This document shows positions 1 through 10,006 of a DNA stretch of 64,000 nucleotides, piece after piece. Position 1 is the stretch's first letter. Each line of letters starts with the position of its first letter. Source of the stretch: Pseudoalteromonas marina (GTDB taxonomy: Bacteria; Pseudomonadota; Gammaproteobacteria; Enterobacterales; Alteromonadaceae); NCBI RefSeq assembly GCF_000238335.3, contig NZ_AHCB03000012.1, positions 558,001 to 622,000 of the forward strand, in the 5' to 3' direction. The notes below the pieces were generated by a model. It was not told where the DNA came from and searched no databases. It worked only from the letters and a program-made list of their open reading frames with translations. The position numbers and the translations under genes were made by a program.

Positions 1-1581
1 ACAAGTATCATAATTATATTATCCGCTCTTGGTGGTGGCTCTGCCAATGTTTTGTCAGCACATAAGCTGACCTGTTTTGCTTATGCTTTTATTCTGTTAT
101 TTCCCTACGCTTTAGTGCTAATAATGTCTGAAGACTATTACGAAAATGTACTCGGCTTTTTGGGTATTGGCTATGGCTCAATTACCTTGTTAACTCTAAA
201 TAAAGCATCTGCATTTACACAACAGGCAATACATTTAAAAAATCAAAACAGCGATTTGCTAGAAAGAATGGAGCTAAGAGTTGACGCGCGTACTAAAGAA
301 ATAATGCATTTATCAAACTCTGATTCGCTAACTCAATTATTAAATCGAAATGCATTTTTAAATGATGCAAAAAAGAGAATTAAGCATTATCCAGACCCAC
401 CTTTTGCGCTATTTTTTATAGACCTAGATGGGTTTAAGAATATAAATGACGTGATGGGTCACAAGGTAGGCGATAATGTTTTAAGAAGAACAGCGAAACG
501 TATTTCTGACGTGTGTGCTCATAATCAGCAAAAGTGCCGCTGGGGTGGCGATGAGTTTTTAATTTTAAGTGATTTTGTATGCAAAGAAAATACTTACGAT
601 TTTGCTAAAGAAATTATTGATGCAATTACGCAGGATCATCCAGAAACAGAGCACGGTGCACGGGTAGGGGCAACCATAGGTATTGCACTTTACCCAGAGC
701 ATGGTAGAGATCTGGATGCCTTAATTTTAAATGCCGATATGGCAATGTATCATCAAAAGAGAATGAATCGTGGGCAAATAAGTTTTTTTAGCGAGTCGCT
801 TCGTTCAGAATTAGAAAGAAAGCGCCTACTTAGCGAAGAGCTTTTATCAGCGCTCATCAACAATTGTTTTTCGTTAGTATACCAGCCCATTATTGACTCT
901 AAAACACATGATATTTATGCGATTGAGGCGCTTATACGTTGGCAATTGAAAGGAGAAAACATTCCTCCTGACGAGTTTATACCTATTGCTGAGCAGTATG
1001 GGTTAATTTCAAAAATAGGTTTTTGGGTACTCGAAACGGCATGCCAACAAGCACTTACTTTTCAAAAATTAACTCCAGATTTATCAGTCAGTATTAATGT
1101 ATCTGTAATGCAGCTTAAGGAGATAGAGTTTGCCAGTAAGGTTAAAAGCATTTTGGCGGATTTAAATTTTCCTGCTCATAAGCTTCATTTAGAAGTAACT
1201 GAATCTGTATTTGCAAACGATAAGCATACATTTTTGTATGTGGTTAAATCATTACAAGAGTTGGGTGTTAGAATTTCAATAGATGATTTTGGAACCGGTT
1301 ACTCTTCTTTATCAAGTATGCTTGATGTTGGTGTAGATATTGTAAAAGTAGATAAAAGTTTTGTTCAAGATGAGGATGAAAGAGGCTTAAGCATTGTTAA
1401 CGCAGTAGTGCAAATGGCAAGTTCGCTTAATTTTAATGTTATTGCTGAAGGGGTTGAAACACCTTTGCAGTGCAAAAAGCTTACTCAACTTGGCGTAACG
1501 CATTTGCAAGGGTATTACTTTTCAAGACCGCTGACCTCAAGCGCATTAATTGAATATTTAAACAATAAAAAAGCCTCATAA
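1..1581 (+). CDS. GGDEF-EAL cyclic-di-GMP protein, 5' end outside window
   Basis: The reading frame is open to base 1, so the true start lies upstream; the first in-frame start-like codon (TTG at 52) is unlikely to be real. Hydrophobic segments up to about base 200 look like the end of a membrane sensor region. A short helical linker follows, then a GGDEF diguanylate cyclase domain (intact GGDEF at 544-558) and an EAL phosphodiesterase domain (EAL at 925-933, with the DDFGTGYSSL loop and VKVDKSF motif). Both catalytic signatures look intact, so it could make or degrade cyclic-di-GMP. I see no RxxD inhibitory site just before GGDEF. The input signal cannot be told from this fragment. Confidence 0.93.
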   Translation, partial: TSIIIILSALGGGSANVLSAHKLTCFAYAFILLFPYALVLIMSEDYYENVLGFLGIGYGSITLLTLNKASAFTQQAIHLKNQNSDLLERMELRVDARTKEIMHLSNSDSLTQLLNRNAFLNDAKKRIKHYPDPPFALFFIDLDGFKNINDVMGHKVGDNVLRRTAKRISDVCAHNQQKCRWGGDEFLILSDFVCKENTYDFAKEIIDAITQDHPETEHGARVGATIGIALYPEHGRDLDALILNADMAMYHQKRMNRGQISFFSESLRSELERKRLLSEELLSALINNCFSLVYQPIIDSKTHDIYAIEALIRWQLKGENIPPDEFIPIAEQYGLISKIGFWVLETACQQALTFQKLTPDLSVSINVSVMQLKEIEFASKVKSILADLNFPAHKLHLEVTESVFANDKHTFLYVVKSLQELGVRISIDDFGTGYSSLSSMLDVGVDIVKVDKSFVQDEDERGLSIVNAVVQMASSLNFNVIAEGVETPLQCKKLTQLGVTHLQGYYFSRPLTSSALIEYLNNKKAS

Positions 1582-1593
1582 AGAGGCTTTTTT
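1567..1593 (+). terminator. Rho-independent terminator after GGDEF-EAL gene
   Basis: The stem GCCTC/GAGGC is flanked by an A-run on the left and a T-run on the right, directly overlapping the stop codon. The A/T symmetry could let it work for both strands. Confidence 0.8.
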
Positions 1594-1656
1594 CAGTTTA
1601 ACGAACCTGGGTTGTGGTTCGCTAACTTTATGTACAGAGTTAAAATTAATTAATCT

Positions 1657-2358
1657 TTATAAATCAAATGTTCTTGAAATTGCTAGCACGATGCGCTCAT
1701 CGGCGTAATCGTAGTCAAGGCTAGTATTTTCAGCTGCTACTTCAATACCGAAACCTTCGTAACTTGTTTGATAAGCAAGACGGTAGTGATTATACGATTT
1801 CTTTTGGTTTACATCCCAAGCCCATTTTTCACCGTCAAGTGAATTAGAGATATCAAAACTTGCACGTATTGCATGATTTGGTGCAAGTTCATAAGTATGA
1901 GCAATCATTGAAACTACATGGCCCGCACTTGTTCCAAAATAATCCCAGCTGTACCAAAAGTTAAGCTCTGTTTGGCCGTATTCACTTGCGTAACCAAATT
2001 TAGTGTAAACCTCTGGGTAATTTCCATCACTGTTATTACCTTGGTATGTGTAGTATGCAATACCGTAGTCAACGCTAAACTTGTCGTTTAATTGTACATA
2101 GCGACCAACATAGCCATCTAGTTCAAAATCAGTATCGTCACCAAAGTCAACGTTTGATGCCCATACACCGGCATACACGCCATTATCAAAAGCATAATCT
2201 AAACTTGCTTGTAATGCAGGGTCGTTATCTGTTTGGCTTACACCATTAAAAGTGTAATCTGATGCTGCTGTAATAGTTGTTGACCAGTCTGCAGCTGCCG
2301 TTGTTGATAAAAGAGCTAGTGGCAATGCTACTGCAAGTTGTTTTAGTTTGTTGTTCAT
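1657..2358 (-). CDS. TorF-family putative outer-membrane porin
   Basis: The 233-residue protein starts with a clear signal peptide (hydrophobic core, cleavage likely after TAAA near residue 23). The rest is a beta-strand-rich sequence with many alternating aromatic residues, as in the small conserved porin-like family TIGR02001 (TorF). The pattern around residues 30-45 (SDYTFNGVSQT) is typical of that family. It sits only 9 bases downstream of the BCCT transporter gene on the same strand, so the two are probably co-transcribed. It may help choline or betaine cross the outer membrane, but that is inferred from position only. Confidence 0.75.
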   Translation of the reverse strand: MNNKLKQLAVALPLALLSTTAAADWSTTITAASDYTFNGVSQTDNDPALQASLDYAFDNGVYAGVWASNVDFGDDTDFELDGYVGRYVQLNDKFSVDYGIAYYTYQGNNSDGNYPEVYTKFGYASEYGQTELNFWYSWDYFGTSAGHVVSMIAHTYELAPNHAIRASFDISNSLDGEKWAWDVNQKKSYNHYRLAYQTSYEGFGIEVAAENTSLDYDYADERIVLAISRTFDL

Positions 2359-2367
2359 TATAAATCC

Positions 2368-3585
2368 CTAACTTTGTGTCTCAATTTTAGTGTAGTCAAT
2401 CTTGTTTGCTTTTGGTGAGCTATCAATACTATTAACGGTTTTAAATTTGCTATAGCCAATGAAGCCAGCACATAGGAAAAACAAGGCAATCACCAATGCG
2501 CCTACCCACTGTATTTGTAAAAACTCTAGCTTGAACAATAATGTTAATAATGAAAGAGCAAGTATGTTTCCAATCATATACTTCGCTTTACCAAAGCGTT
2601 TTACAGTGATGTTTAAATTATCTGTGTATAAACGCACTAACGAGTCGAGTGAATTAATTACAAACACAATACCTACAAATACCATGGCAAAGTTTTTAAT
2701 GCCTTGCGTTGGAATACCCGCTTCATGATAGTGGTAAAGTACGCTGAACCAAATTGCGATTGGTATTGAAGGGAAAATCAACATAGCGCCAAGTACTTGG
2801 TAAGTTTTTAACCCGCCAACAAAACGAGAAGTAAACTGTCCAATCATAATACTCCAAGCAAACCACCAAAACAGGTAAAATTCATGGTAATCGTTAAGCG
2901 GTAAAACAAATTCATTTATGTTGGCAAAGTATGTGCCGATAGAGGCTAAGTTATCTGTGAATGCTGACATTTGACTGTCACCCAATACAAAGGCACCAGC
3001 CCACATAAACCCAATTAGTGCTATGAATAACCAAGTTGTAGAAATACTTAAAAATCGTACGTACTTAATATCTGTACTTGAATATACCGCAAAACAAATT
3101 GCTGCAAATACAATTAAGTAAAACTCAGAAACGACACTTGAACCATCACCAATTTCAGGTAAATACCATGGAAGGTTTGAAAGTAAAAGGTATGCGGTAA
3201 AAGCACACGTACCAATAATTACTACATTATTGATAAATTTAACCCAAGGAATTTCGAAAAATTTAACTTTAGGTTCTATTACACAGAAATAAAAACACGT
3301 AAGAAAGTAAAATCCCCAGATCAAAAATCCCCAGTAACCAAACTCAATGGCCAGTGGATTTGCAAACGCGTATTCTGGGCTTGCTTTTATGTCTGCATAA
3401 CCTGCAAACTCAGTTAAAGGAAACATTATAAGGCCAACATCTAGGCCTGAGGTAAAGAGTATTGCTATAAAAGTAAGTGTTTTAACTGGTGTAACACCAA
3501 CAACACGTACATTACCCCATTTTAATAAAATGATTGTAATTGCAAGTAGGGTAAAAATAATACCAGCATTAAGCCAAATGGTCAT
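2368..3585 (-). CDS. BCCT-family choline/betaine-type transporter, short form
   Basis: This 405-residue integral membrane protein has about ten hydrophobic segments. Around residues 240-285 it carries the BCCT hallmark region: WWFAWSIMIGQF followed by SRFVGGL and a second aromatic helix ending IWFSVLY. Typical BCCT carriers (BetT, CaiT) have 500 residues or more, so this is a short, divergent branch. It lies downstream of betA in the same orientation, which supports uptake of choline, betaine or a related quaternary amine. The 145-base gap from betA contains two hairpins, so expression may be partly uncoupled from the bet genes. Confidence 0.75.
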   Translation of the reverse strand: MTIWLNAGIIFTLLAITIILLKWGNVRVVGVTPVKTLTFIAILFTSGLDVGLIMFPLTEFAGYADIKASPEYAFANPLAIEFGYWGFLIWGFYFLTCFYFCVIEPKVKFFEIPWVKFINNVVIIGTCAFTAYLLLSNLPWYLPEIGDGSSVVSEFYLIVFAAICFAVYSSTDIKYVRFLSISTTWLFIALIGFMWAGAFVLGDSQMSAFTDNLASIGTYFANINEFVLPLNDYHEFYLFWWFAWSIMIGQFTSRFVGGLKTYQVLGAMLIFPSIPIAIWFSVLYHYHEAGIPTQGIKNFAMVFVGIVFVINSLDSLVRLYTDNLNITVKRFGKAKYMIGNILALSLLTLLFKLEFLQIQWVGALVIALFFLCAGFIGYSKFKTVNSIDSSPKANKIDYTKIETQS

Positions 3586-3650
3586 TGCTACCCTCCAATA
3601 GTGAGTTATTCATAAGCACTCCGTTTTTTATTGTTCAATCTTGCATTATT

Positions 3651-3723
3651 ACAACATAACCAATTTATGTTGTTCGCCACTGCAAGGCTTATAGGGTTAG
3701 TCTGACGAGGCTAACCCTATAAG
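3651..3723. repeat. Two tandem perfect hairpins between betA and the BCCT gene
   Basis: The first is a 9-bp perfect inverted repeat with a 5-base loop (3651-3659 and 3665-3673). The second is a 13-bp perfect inverted repeat with a 10-base loop (3688-3700 and 3711-3723). Neither has a strong T-run on the minus strand. They may weaken read-through from betA or protect the upstream mRNA. Confidence 0.6.
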
Positions 3724-3730
3724 TAGCTGA

Positions 3731-5398
3731 TTAAATTTTTGCTTCACGCTGTGTTTCTTGCCAATTTTGAGTCATAGCAACATCAGCATTTGCTTTTTGT
3801 AATGCAACATTTCCTAAAATGATGTCAGCCGCTTTTTCTGCAACCATAATCGTAGGCGCATTAAGGTTTCCGTTAGGAACCGTTGGAAAAATAGAAGAGT
3901 CAACAACACGTAAGCCTTCAATACCATGTACTTGGGTATTTGAATTAACTACTGCCATTTCGTCTTCACCCATTTTGCATGAGCAAGAAGGGTGGTAAGC
4001 ACTTTCTACGGCTTGGCGTACAAAGGCATCTATTTCTTCGTCGGTTTGAATGTTTTTACCTGGTTGAATTTCTTCATCACGGTAATCATCAAAGGCACTT
4101 TGCTCAATAATGTCGCGAGTCAAACGCACACAGGCTCTAAAGCCTTCAATGTCGTCTTTGTGCTGCAAGTAATTAAACAAAATTTGTGGCGGTTGCTCAG
4201 GGTTAGCTGATTGAATAGTAACGCTGCCACGGCTTTTTGGTTTGTTATGACCTACGTGAACTTGAAAACCATGACCTGCAAATGCACTACGCCCATCGTA
4301 TCGCATAGCCGCTGGTAAAAAGTGATACTGAATATCAGGCCATTCAACTCCAGGCTTTGAGCGGATGAATGCACATGACTCAAAGTGGTTAGTAGCGCCT
4401 AAACCTTTTCGAGTAAGTAACCATTTAGCGCCGATCAAGCCCTTGGAAATAAGACCCAATTTTCCGTTTAGTGTAATTGGCTGCTTACATTTGTATTGAA
4501 AGTAAAATTCAAGATGGTCTTGTAAATTTTGACCCACACCCGGTAAGTGGTGTTTAACTTCAACGCCTGCTTTTTCAAGGATGTCTTTATCGCCAATACC
4601 AGATAGCTGTAATATATGCGGAGAGCCAATAGGGCCTGCACTTAAAACAACCTCTTTTGCTGCATGTGCTGTTTGAACATTACCGTTTACCTTGTACTCA
4701 ATGCCTGTGGCTTTTTTACCGTCTAGAATAACTTTTTGAGCAAGTGCGCCGGTAATTACAGTTAAATTACTACGTGATTTTACAGGGTCTAAATATTCAC
4801 GAGAAGCCGAGCTGCGTACACCGTTTTTAACGGTCATGTGCATTGGGCCAAAGCCTTCTTGCTGTGACGCGTTATAATCGTCTGTACTAGCGTAACCGGC
4901 CTCTACACCTGCTTTTATAAACGTGGTGTACAACGGGTTTTGCATTTCGTTACCGTTATTAACGCCAAGTGGGCCTTTACCACCTCGGTATGTATTTTCA
5001 CCAAGGTAAAAGCTTTCCGCTTTTTGAAAATACGGTAAACACGATTGGTAGTCCCAACCATTAGCACCGTGCTGTTGCCACTCATCAAAATCTTTTGCGT
5101 GGCCGCGTACGTACACCATGCCATTAATCGATGACGAGCCACCGAGTACCTTACCACGAGGGCAATGCATTTCACGGTTATCTAAGTACGGCTCTGGCTG
5201 AGTATGAAATTGCCAAGCATACTTGTCAGTATTCATAGGAATAGACAACGCCGTTGGCATTTTAATAAAAATACTTTTATCACTGCCACCGGTTTCTAGT
5301 AGTAACACTTTGTTGCTTGAATCTTCAGATAATCGGTTAGCTAAAACACAACCCGCAGATCCCGCACCAACAATAATATAGTCGTAATGATTACTCAT
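3731..5398 (-). CDS. betA: Choline dehydrogenase BetA
   Basis: A 555-residue GMC-family flavoprotein that oxidises choline to betaine aldehyde, probably membrane-associated. The N-terminus has the FAD-binding Rossmann motif ([14 protein letters not shown], residues 10-23). The first GMC signature lies near residues 80-100 ([15 protein letters not shown]) and the second near 257-271 ([15 protein letters not shown]). The C-terminal part carries the active-site histidine region (HPSCSCKMG) and the [15 protein letters not shown] segment. Length and order match BetA. It follows betB by 11 bases and should share the betI promoter. Confidence 0.95.
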   Translation of the reverse strand: MSNHYDYIIVGAGSAGCVLANRLSEDSSNKVLLLETGGSDKSIFIKMPTALSIPMNTDKYAWQFHTQPEPYLDNREMHCPRGKVLGGSSSINGMVYVRGHAKDFDEWQQHGANGWDYQSCLPYFQKAESFYLGENTYRGGKGPLGVNNGNEMQNPLYTTFIKAGVEAGYASTDDYNASQQEGFGPMHMTVKNGVRSSASREYLDPVKSRSNLTVITGALAQKVILDGKKATGIEYKVNGNVQTAHAAKEVVLSAGPIGSPHILQLSGIGDKDILEKAGVEVKHHLPGVGQNLQDHLEFYFQYKCKQPITLNGKLGLISKGLIGAKWLLTRKGLGATNHFESCAFIRSKPGVEWPDIQYHFLPAAMRYDGRSAFAGHGFQVHVGHNKPKSRGSVTIQSANPEQPPQILFNYLQHKDDIEGFRACVRLTRDIIEQSAFDDYRDEEIQPGKNIQTDEEIDAFVRQAVESAYHPSCSCKMGEDEMAVVNSNTQVHGIEGLRVVDSSIFPTVPNGNLNAPTIMVAEKAADIILGNVALQKANADVAMTQNWQETQREAKI

Positions 5399-5409
5399 AA
5401 AAGGGCGCC

Positions 5410-6885
5410 TTAAAATGGGCTTTCTATGTCGGCCATACCAACATAAATAGACTTGGTTTGCGTGTAATGATCAAGTGTTTCTATGCCATTTTCACGGCCA
5501 ATACCAGATTGCTTATAACCACCAACAGGCATTTCAGCAGGTGAGTTACCATAGGCATTAATCCAACAAATACCGGCTTCTAATTGATGAATTACGCGGT
5601 GTGCGCGTTTAATATCGCTAGTAAATACGCCTGCAGCTAGGCCTAGGTGAGTACCATTAGCCCGTGCAATTACATCGTCTTCGTCTTCAAAAACGAGTAC
5701 GCTCATTACTGGGCCGAATATTTCTTCTTTAACGATAGTCATTTCATCGTTGCAATCAATGAACACAGTAGGTGCAACAAAGTAGCCATTAGGCGCTGAT
5801 TCAGGTGAAAGCGTTGAACCACCGGTAAGCAGTGTTGCGCCTTCTTCAATCCCTTTATTAACATAACTCATTACTAAGTCTTGATGCTTTTTAGAGATGA
5901 GCGCACCAAAGTTAGTGTTTAAATCTTGCGGGTCGCCCGCAATAATATTTTTCTCTGTTCGCGTTTTAAGCTCATCAATAAATTGCTGGTATATATTTTT
6001 ATGAACGTAAATACGTGTACAGTTAGTGCAAATTTCGCCTTGGGTATAAAAGTTACCTAACATGGCTGCGCTTACTGCTTGCTCTATATTTGCATCATCA
6101 AACACAACAAGCGGCGACTTACCGCCAAGCTCCATGGTTACGTCTTTTAATGTACCTGAAGCACTTGCGACTACCTTTTTACCTGTGCCTACTTCGCCAG
6201 TGAACGACACTTTGTCAATCTCACTATGTGCAGTTAACCATTGCCCTACGTCACCTGCACCTTGAACTACGTTAAATACGCCAGCAGGTACGCCCGCTTC
6301 TATAAAAATTTCAGCAAGTTTAATAGCGCCTAGTGGCGTTTCTTCAGATGGTTTAAATATAAATGCGTTGCCAGCTGCAAGGGCTGGGCCTGATTTCCAA
6401 CATGCTATTTGTAGCGGGTAGTTCCATGCACCAATACCGGCACAAATCCCTAATGGCTCTTTACGTGTATAGTAAAAGTCTTCGCCTACCATTTGTTGTT
6501 GGCCAACTTGCGCAGGTGCTAGGCCTGCAAAGTATTCAATTACATCGGCGCCGGTTTCTATATCAACACAGTTTGCTTCTTGCATTGGCTTACCGGTATC
6601 AAGCACTTCTATTAAGGCAAGCTCATCGTTACGTTCGCGAAGTATTGCCACAGCGTTTAATAAAATACGGCTGCGTTCAATAGGGGCCATTTTTGACCAC
6701 TGTGCAAAACCTTGCTTTGCACTTTCAATGGCTGCGTTTTGAACAAATTCATCGGCAACTTCGACACTGTAAATAACTTCACCTGTTGCAGGGTTAGTTA
6801 CATCAAAAGTTTCACCGCTTTGGTTAGCAAGAAAATGGCCATTAATAAAATTTTGATAGACTGGTGTGCTCACGCTAGGCTCCAT
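5410..6885 (-). CDS. betB: Betaine aldehyde dehydrogenase BetB
   Basis: A 491-residue NAD(P)-dependent aldehyde dehydrogenase, the second step of choline oxidation to glycine betaine. Visible family motifs are the cofactor-loop [11 protein letters not shown], the catalytic-glutamate motif [10 protein letters not shown] and the catalytic cysteine in [11 protein letters not shown]-terminal NPAEMP-like and [12 protein letters not shown] segments also match. Its start overlaps the end of betI by 11 bases, giving tight coupling within betI-betB-betA. The role in osmoprotection or choline catabolism follows from the operon. Confidence 0.95.
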   Translation of the reverse strand: MEPSVSTPVYQNFINGHFLANQSGETFDVTNPATGEVIYSVEVADEFVQNAAIESAKQGFAQWSKMAPIERSRILLNAVAILRERNDELALIEVLDTGKPMQEANCVDIETGADVIEYFAGLAPAQVGQQQMVGEDFYYTRKEPLGICAGIGAWNYPLQIACWKSGPALAAGNAFIFKPSEETPLGAIKLAEIFIEAGVPAGVFNVVQGAGDVGQWLTAHSEIDKVSFTGEVGTGKKVVASASGTLKDVTMELGGKSPLVVFDDANIEQAVSAAMLGNFYTQGEICTNCTRIYVHKNIYQQFIDELKTRTEKNIIAGDPQDLNTNFGALISKKHQDLVMSYVNKGIEEGATLLTGGSTLSPESAPNGYFVAPTVFIDCNDEMTIVKEEIFGPVMSVLVFEDEDDVIARANGTHLGLAAGVFTSDIKRAHRVIHQLEAGICWINAYGNSPAEMPVGGYKQSGIGRENGIETLDHYTQTKSIYVGMADIESPF

Positions 6886-7465
6886 ATTGCTTGATGAGTG
6901 AATTTACATAGCTTTTTGCTAGAGTTTCACTGTGTTTAAACTGGTTTTTGTCTGATTTACTCAATACTGCTCTCAACCATAGGCCATCAATCATAGCGGC
7001 GCTAAGTTCAGCAGCTTGTTTTGCTTGCTCAATAGGCATTAATTGCTTAAATGAGAATGCTAAATTACTTTGCAAGCGTTTACTGTTTACATTTTGCAGT
7101 CGGTGAAGTTCGTCATCGTGCATTGATTGCGCCCAAAAGCTCAACCAAGTTTTAGTTGTATCACTGCGCTGTTGTACAAGCGCAAAGTTAGCTTCAACAA
7201 TAAACATAAGGCGCTGTGTAGCGCTGGTGTTGTTGCACACTTTTTCAATAAGGTCTTTTTTAAGATTAGAAAGCAAATAACGAACAGTTGCTTCTATTAA
7301 ACCCTGCTTTCCACCAAAGTAATGACTAATAATGCCTGACGATAAACCCGCATTTTTACTGATGCTGTTAATAGTGGTTGCTTGTAATCCACGCATCGCC
7401 ACTGACTCAATTGTCGCGTCAATTAACTGTTGACGCCTGACCGGTTCCATTCCAACTTTAGGCAT
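6875..7465 (-). CDS. betI: TetR-type choline-responsive repressor BetI
   Basis: A TetR-family repressor of about 196 residues, with an N-terminal helix-turn-helix ([22 protein letters not shown]) and an all-helical ligand domain. I place the start at the ATG at 7465 because [18 protein letters not shown] matches the usual BetI N-terminus. The longer frame would begin inside the operator palindrome at 7474-7493. As first gene of the bet operon it should repress itself and betBA when choline is absent. Confidence 0.92.
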   Translation of the reverse strand: MPKVGMEPVRRQQLIDATIESVAMRGLQATTINSISKNAGLSSGIISHYFGGKQGLIEATVRYLLSNLKKDLIEKVCNNTSATQRLMFIVEANFALVQQRSDTTKTWLSFWAQSMHDDELHRLQNVNSKRLQSNLAFSFKQLMPIEQAKQAAELSAAMIDGLWLRAVLSKSDKNQFKHSETLAKSYVNSLIKQYGA

Positions 7466-7473
7466 AATTTTTA

Positions 7474-7493
7474 TTAATTGAACGTTCAATAAA
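7474..7493. promoter_or_regulatory. BetI-type operator upstream of betI
   Basis: A 14-bp perfect palindrome (ATTGAACGTTCAAT at 7477-7490) is extended by further matching bases on both sides after one mismatch. It ends 8 bases before the betI start codon and resembles the known BetI operator, which contains GGACGTTCAAT. Confidence 0.75.
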
Positions 7494-7941
7494 GATAAGC
7501 TTAAGGTAATAGCTCTAACAATTCAAGGGTGAAGTAAATAGTCAGATACTAAAATGTAGATGAATTATTAATAAAACCAACAGGAGAAGTACTTAAGCAA
7601 ATAGATGCAATAGATGGTTAATTACCATTTAAAACAGTGGTTTAAATGTTGTTTTAGAAATGCTTAAGAGTGTAATTATATCTTTACTCCTTGTTATCAA
7701 ATAAAAGATGAATAAATTTATTTGAGTGGTAATAATTAGAGTACTAATAGTATTTTTTTAATCCAAGTGAGCACAAACACAACAATTACTTAGTGCACTA
7801 ATAACTTAGGGAAGGTTAGTATTACTAGGGGCGCGGTAAGGCAACTAGCTCTGGCTAAATAATATTAACCACGCTAATTTGGAAATTACCTGAGGCTTTT
7901 ATCTGGCTTGTATAGATGTTATTTAGTATAAATAATAGCTA
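7494..7941. other. Non-coding gap between betI and a hypothetical pair
   Basis: AT-rich stretch without a convincing gene. It must hold the bet promoter near its left end. A short in-frame run around 7570-7620 has no start codon or ribosome site and could be a gene fragment. I see no repeats or RNA-like structure. Confidence 0.5.
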
Positions 7942-8247
7942 TTATTGTTCGCTAATCACGCCTTTGAATAGAAGGGGGTAACGTCTTAGGCGATTTCCAA
8001 TATAGTCGTCAGCTAGTATTTGTTCACAAATAAAATTAACATCATCACTTGCCTCAAATACCCAGTCAAAGCGTTCAATTGCGAGTAAAAACCCCCGTTT
8101 TAAATGGCGTTGGCTTCTGTATTGTTCCAAGTTTTCTTGAATGACGGCGAGTTTTGATGGATCTGATTTAAGCGCAGCTATTACCTGATTAATAAAGGCT
8201 GTATTGAGCTTGCTGTCGCTGCGCTTTCTTACTTTTCTTGGATACAT
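7942..8247 (-). CDS. Conserved-looking hypothetical protein
   Basis: A 101-residue soluble, basic and helical protein with no family I recognise. It begins with a lysine/arginine-rich segment (YPRKVRKRSDSK) and has no signal peptide or membrane helix. Its ATG overlaps the stop codon of the upstream DUF3081-like gene as TAATG, a one-base overlap, so the two are translationally coupled and probably act in the same process. The function is unknown. Confidence 0.6.
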   Translation of the reverse strand: MYPRKVRKRSDSKLNTAFINQVIAALKSDPSKLAVIQENLEQYRSQRHLKRGFLLAIERFDWVFEASDDVNFICEQILADDYIGNRLRRYPLLFKGVISEQ

Positions 8248-8504
8248 TATTCCTCGTTAGCAATATTGTGTAATTTTTTTAAGAAATCATCTTTATGTTT
8301 ATCGTGCTCGTAATCAAGATGATAAGTGTTATGAAACCCAAAGCGTAATAGTACGCCACTACCTTGTAAATAAATTGTGTATCCATCTATATCTGAAAAT
8401 GCAGTAACACCTTGATAATGCTTACCTTCATCGTTCATTTCTCCGCGTTTTTGTATTCGCTCGTACACGGCAAGTATTTGTTTATTGTCGAGTTCATTTT
8501 TCAT
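8247..8504 (-). CDS. DUF3081-like small protein
   Basis: An 85-residue cytoplasmic protein. The ATG at 8504 is preceded by a good ribosome site (AAAGGTG, about 8 bases away), so I prefer it to the upstream TTG at 8531. The body has a central FSDIDGYTIYL / VLLRFGFHNTYHLDY pattern that I associate with the gammaproteobacterial family DUF3081; this is from memory and was not searched. It is coupled by a TAATG overlap to the 101-residue gene downstream. No biochemical function is known to me. Confidence 0.65.
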   Translation of the reverse strand: MKNELDNKQILAVYERIQKRGEMNDEGKHYQGVTAFSDIDGYTIYLQGSGVLLRFGFHNTYHLDYEHDKHKDDFLKKLHNIANEE

Positions 8505-8649
8505 ATTTTGCACCTTTAATTTCAAATTCAATACGTATTAGATATGAGGGTCGATCAGCTTAAAACAACAGATAAAATTGATTGATAATACTTGGCGATT
8601 TACTGTTTATAAATTATGCTCATGGTTCATTTTTTATTGAGCTTTCACC

Positions 8650-9930
8650 ATGATAGACAAGGCGTTACTGCTTAAAACTCGTGAGTTATCAGACCAACTA
8701 ATTGCACTTCAAACACCTATTCGAATTCTTGATGCAATAAATTGGGATAAACAGATCAAAGAGGAATTTTTTAGGCAAAAGTGTCAAAAAAACCCTCTAA
8801 TAGATCGTGCATACTACCAACAGCGCGATTTAGGCTTTGTGCCTAGCGAGTTGCGTCAAGCGTTTTCAACATTACACCGAAACATTATTAACCAGTTAGG
8901 TCAGTTAAACCCCATTTCTCAATATATGGGTAAAATGTGTGGCGAATATAAAACGGTATTAAGTATGTTGGAGTACCGAGGTACTCCTGAATTTCATGAT
9001 TTATCAGTTGAGCTTTTTGGTCATCCTAAAGATTTATTCCATGCGGGTGAGCCTTCACTCTCCGAGCTTGCGAATATGCTAGAGCAACCACTGCAAAATT
9101 TATTAATGGCCGACATTTTACCCGATGATCCTAAAAATATAGATGCTAGCGACGCGGTGCGAATTTTATCAGAGCAAGTTAATGCCAGTATGCCAGGTAT
9201 AAATGTAGAGGTTATGTTGAGCGATGGGATTGTAAGCGACGCAGCAGCAGGTGCTAACAATATAAAGCTAAACCAAGATGTTAAATTTTCACAACGTGAA
9301 TTAGATATATTAGAAGTACATGAAGGGTGGATTCATGTGGGCACGACTCAAAATGGTTTAGCCCAACCTTATTTAACCTGTTTAAGTAAGGGCACACCAA
9401 GCTCAACAGTAACACAAGAGGGCTTAGCAGTATTAACTGAAATTATTACTCTAAAATCTACCCCTAGGCGCTTATCGAAATTAGTTAATCGGATTCAAGC
9501 GGTCACCAAAGTAATTGATGGGGCTGAATTTGTTGATATATACCGAGATTACGTAGCTCAAGGAATATCTAAAGACGATAGTTATACGTTGGCTCAGCGT
9601 GTATTTAGAGGCAGCACAGCAACAGGATTACCGTTTACTAAAGACATTGCCTACATAAAAGGCTTTGTTTTAGTGTATAACTTAATACGTGTGGCAATTC
9701 AGTTAGGGCGAATCGATCAGTTACCGTTGTTATTAGTCGGTAAGTTGTCTATTGATGATTTTAGATTAATTTCCCAGCTTCATGATTTAGGTGTGATTGA
9801 AAGCCCTAAGTTTGTTCCCCCGCATTTTAAAGATTTACGCGGACTAGCAACATGGTTGAGTTTTGGGCGCTTTATTGGTGACTTATCTTTTGAACAACTA
9901 GAAAACGACTATAAACCCTTGTTTTTATGA
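8650..9930 (+). CDS. DUF1704 (QEGLA-motif) putative zinc metallopeptidase
   Basis: A 426-residue protein with the family-naming QEGLA motif at residues 256-260 (VTQEGLAVL). An HExxxH motif, HEGWIH, lies at residues 224-229. Bacterial members are annotated as flavohemoglobin-expression-modulating QEGLA proteins. The same domain occurs in eukaryotic tubulin tyrosine carboxypeptidases (MATCAP), where HExxxH binds zinc. I infer a zinc peptidase, substrate unknown. It stands alone between a divergent small-gene pair and a terminator. Confidence 0.8.
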   Translation: MIDKALLLKTRELSDQLIALQTPIRILDAINWDKQIKEEFFRQKCQKNPLIDRAYYQQRDLGFVPSELRQAFSTLHRNIINQLGQLNPISQYMGKMCGEYKTVLSMLEYRGTPEFHDLSVELFGHPKDLFHAGEPSLSELANMLEQPLQNLLMADILPDDPKNIDASDAVRILSEQVNASMPGINVEVMLSDGIVSDAAAGANNIKLNQDVKFSQRELDILEVHEGWIHVGTTQNGLAQPYLTCLSKGTPSSTVTQEGLAVLTEIITLKSTPRRLSKLVNRIQAVTKVIDGAEFVDIYRDYVAQGISKDDSYTLAQRVFRGSTATGLPFTKDIAYIKGFVLVYNLIRVAIQLGRIDQLPLLLVGKLSIDDFRLISQLHDLGVIESPKFVPPHFKDLRGLATWLSFGRFIGDLSFEQLENDYKPLFL

Positions 9931-9968
9931 TGTAGGTATTTTATCTGCATGCTTAAGTTCGTGAGCAT

Positions 9969-9994
9969 AAAAAAGCCCGTAAGGGCTTTTTTTT
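9969..9994. terminator. Bidirectional terminator between DUF1704 and DUF1338 genes
   Basis: The stem AAAAGCCC/GGGCTTTT has a 4-base GTAA loop, an A-run on the left and eight T on the right. It lies between two convergent genes and can serve both. Confidence 0.85.
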
Positions 9995-10006
9995 GTTTTC
10001 ATCAAA

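Noticed and set aside
7570..7620. Short readable run upstream of betI that resembles part of the AsnC-type protein
   Set aside because: Only about 18 codons, no start or ribosome site; the similarity is short enough to be chance.
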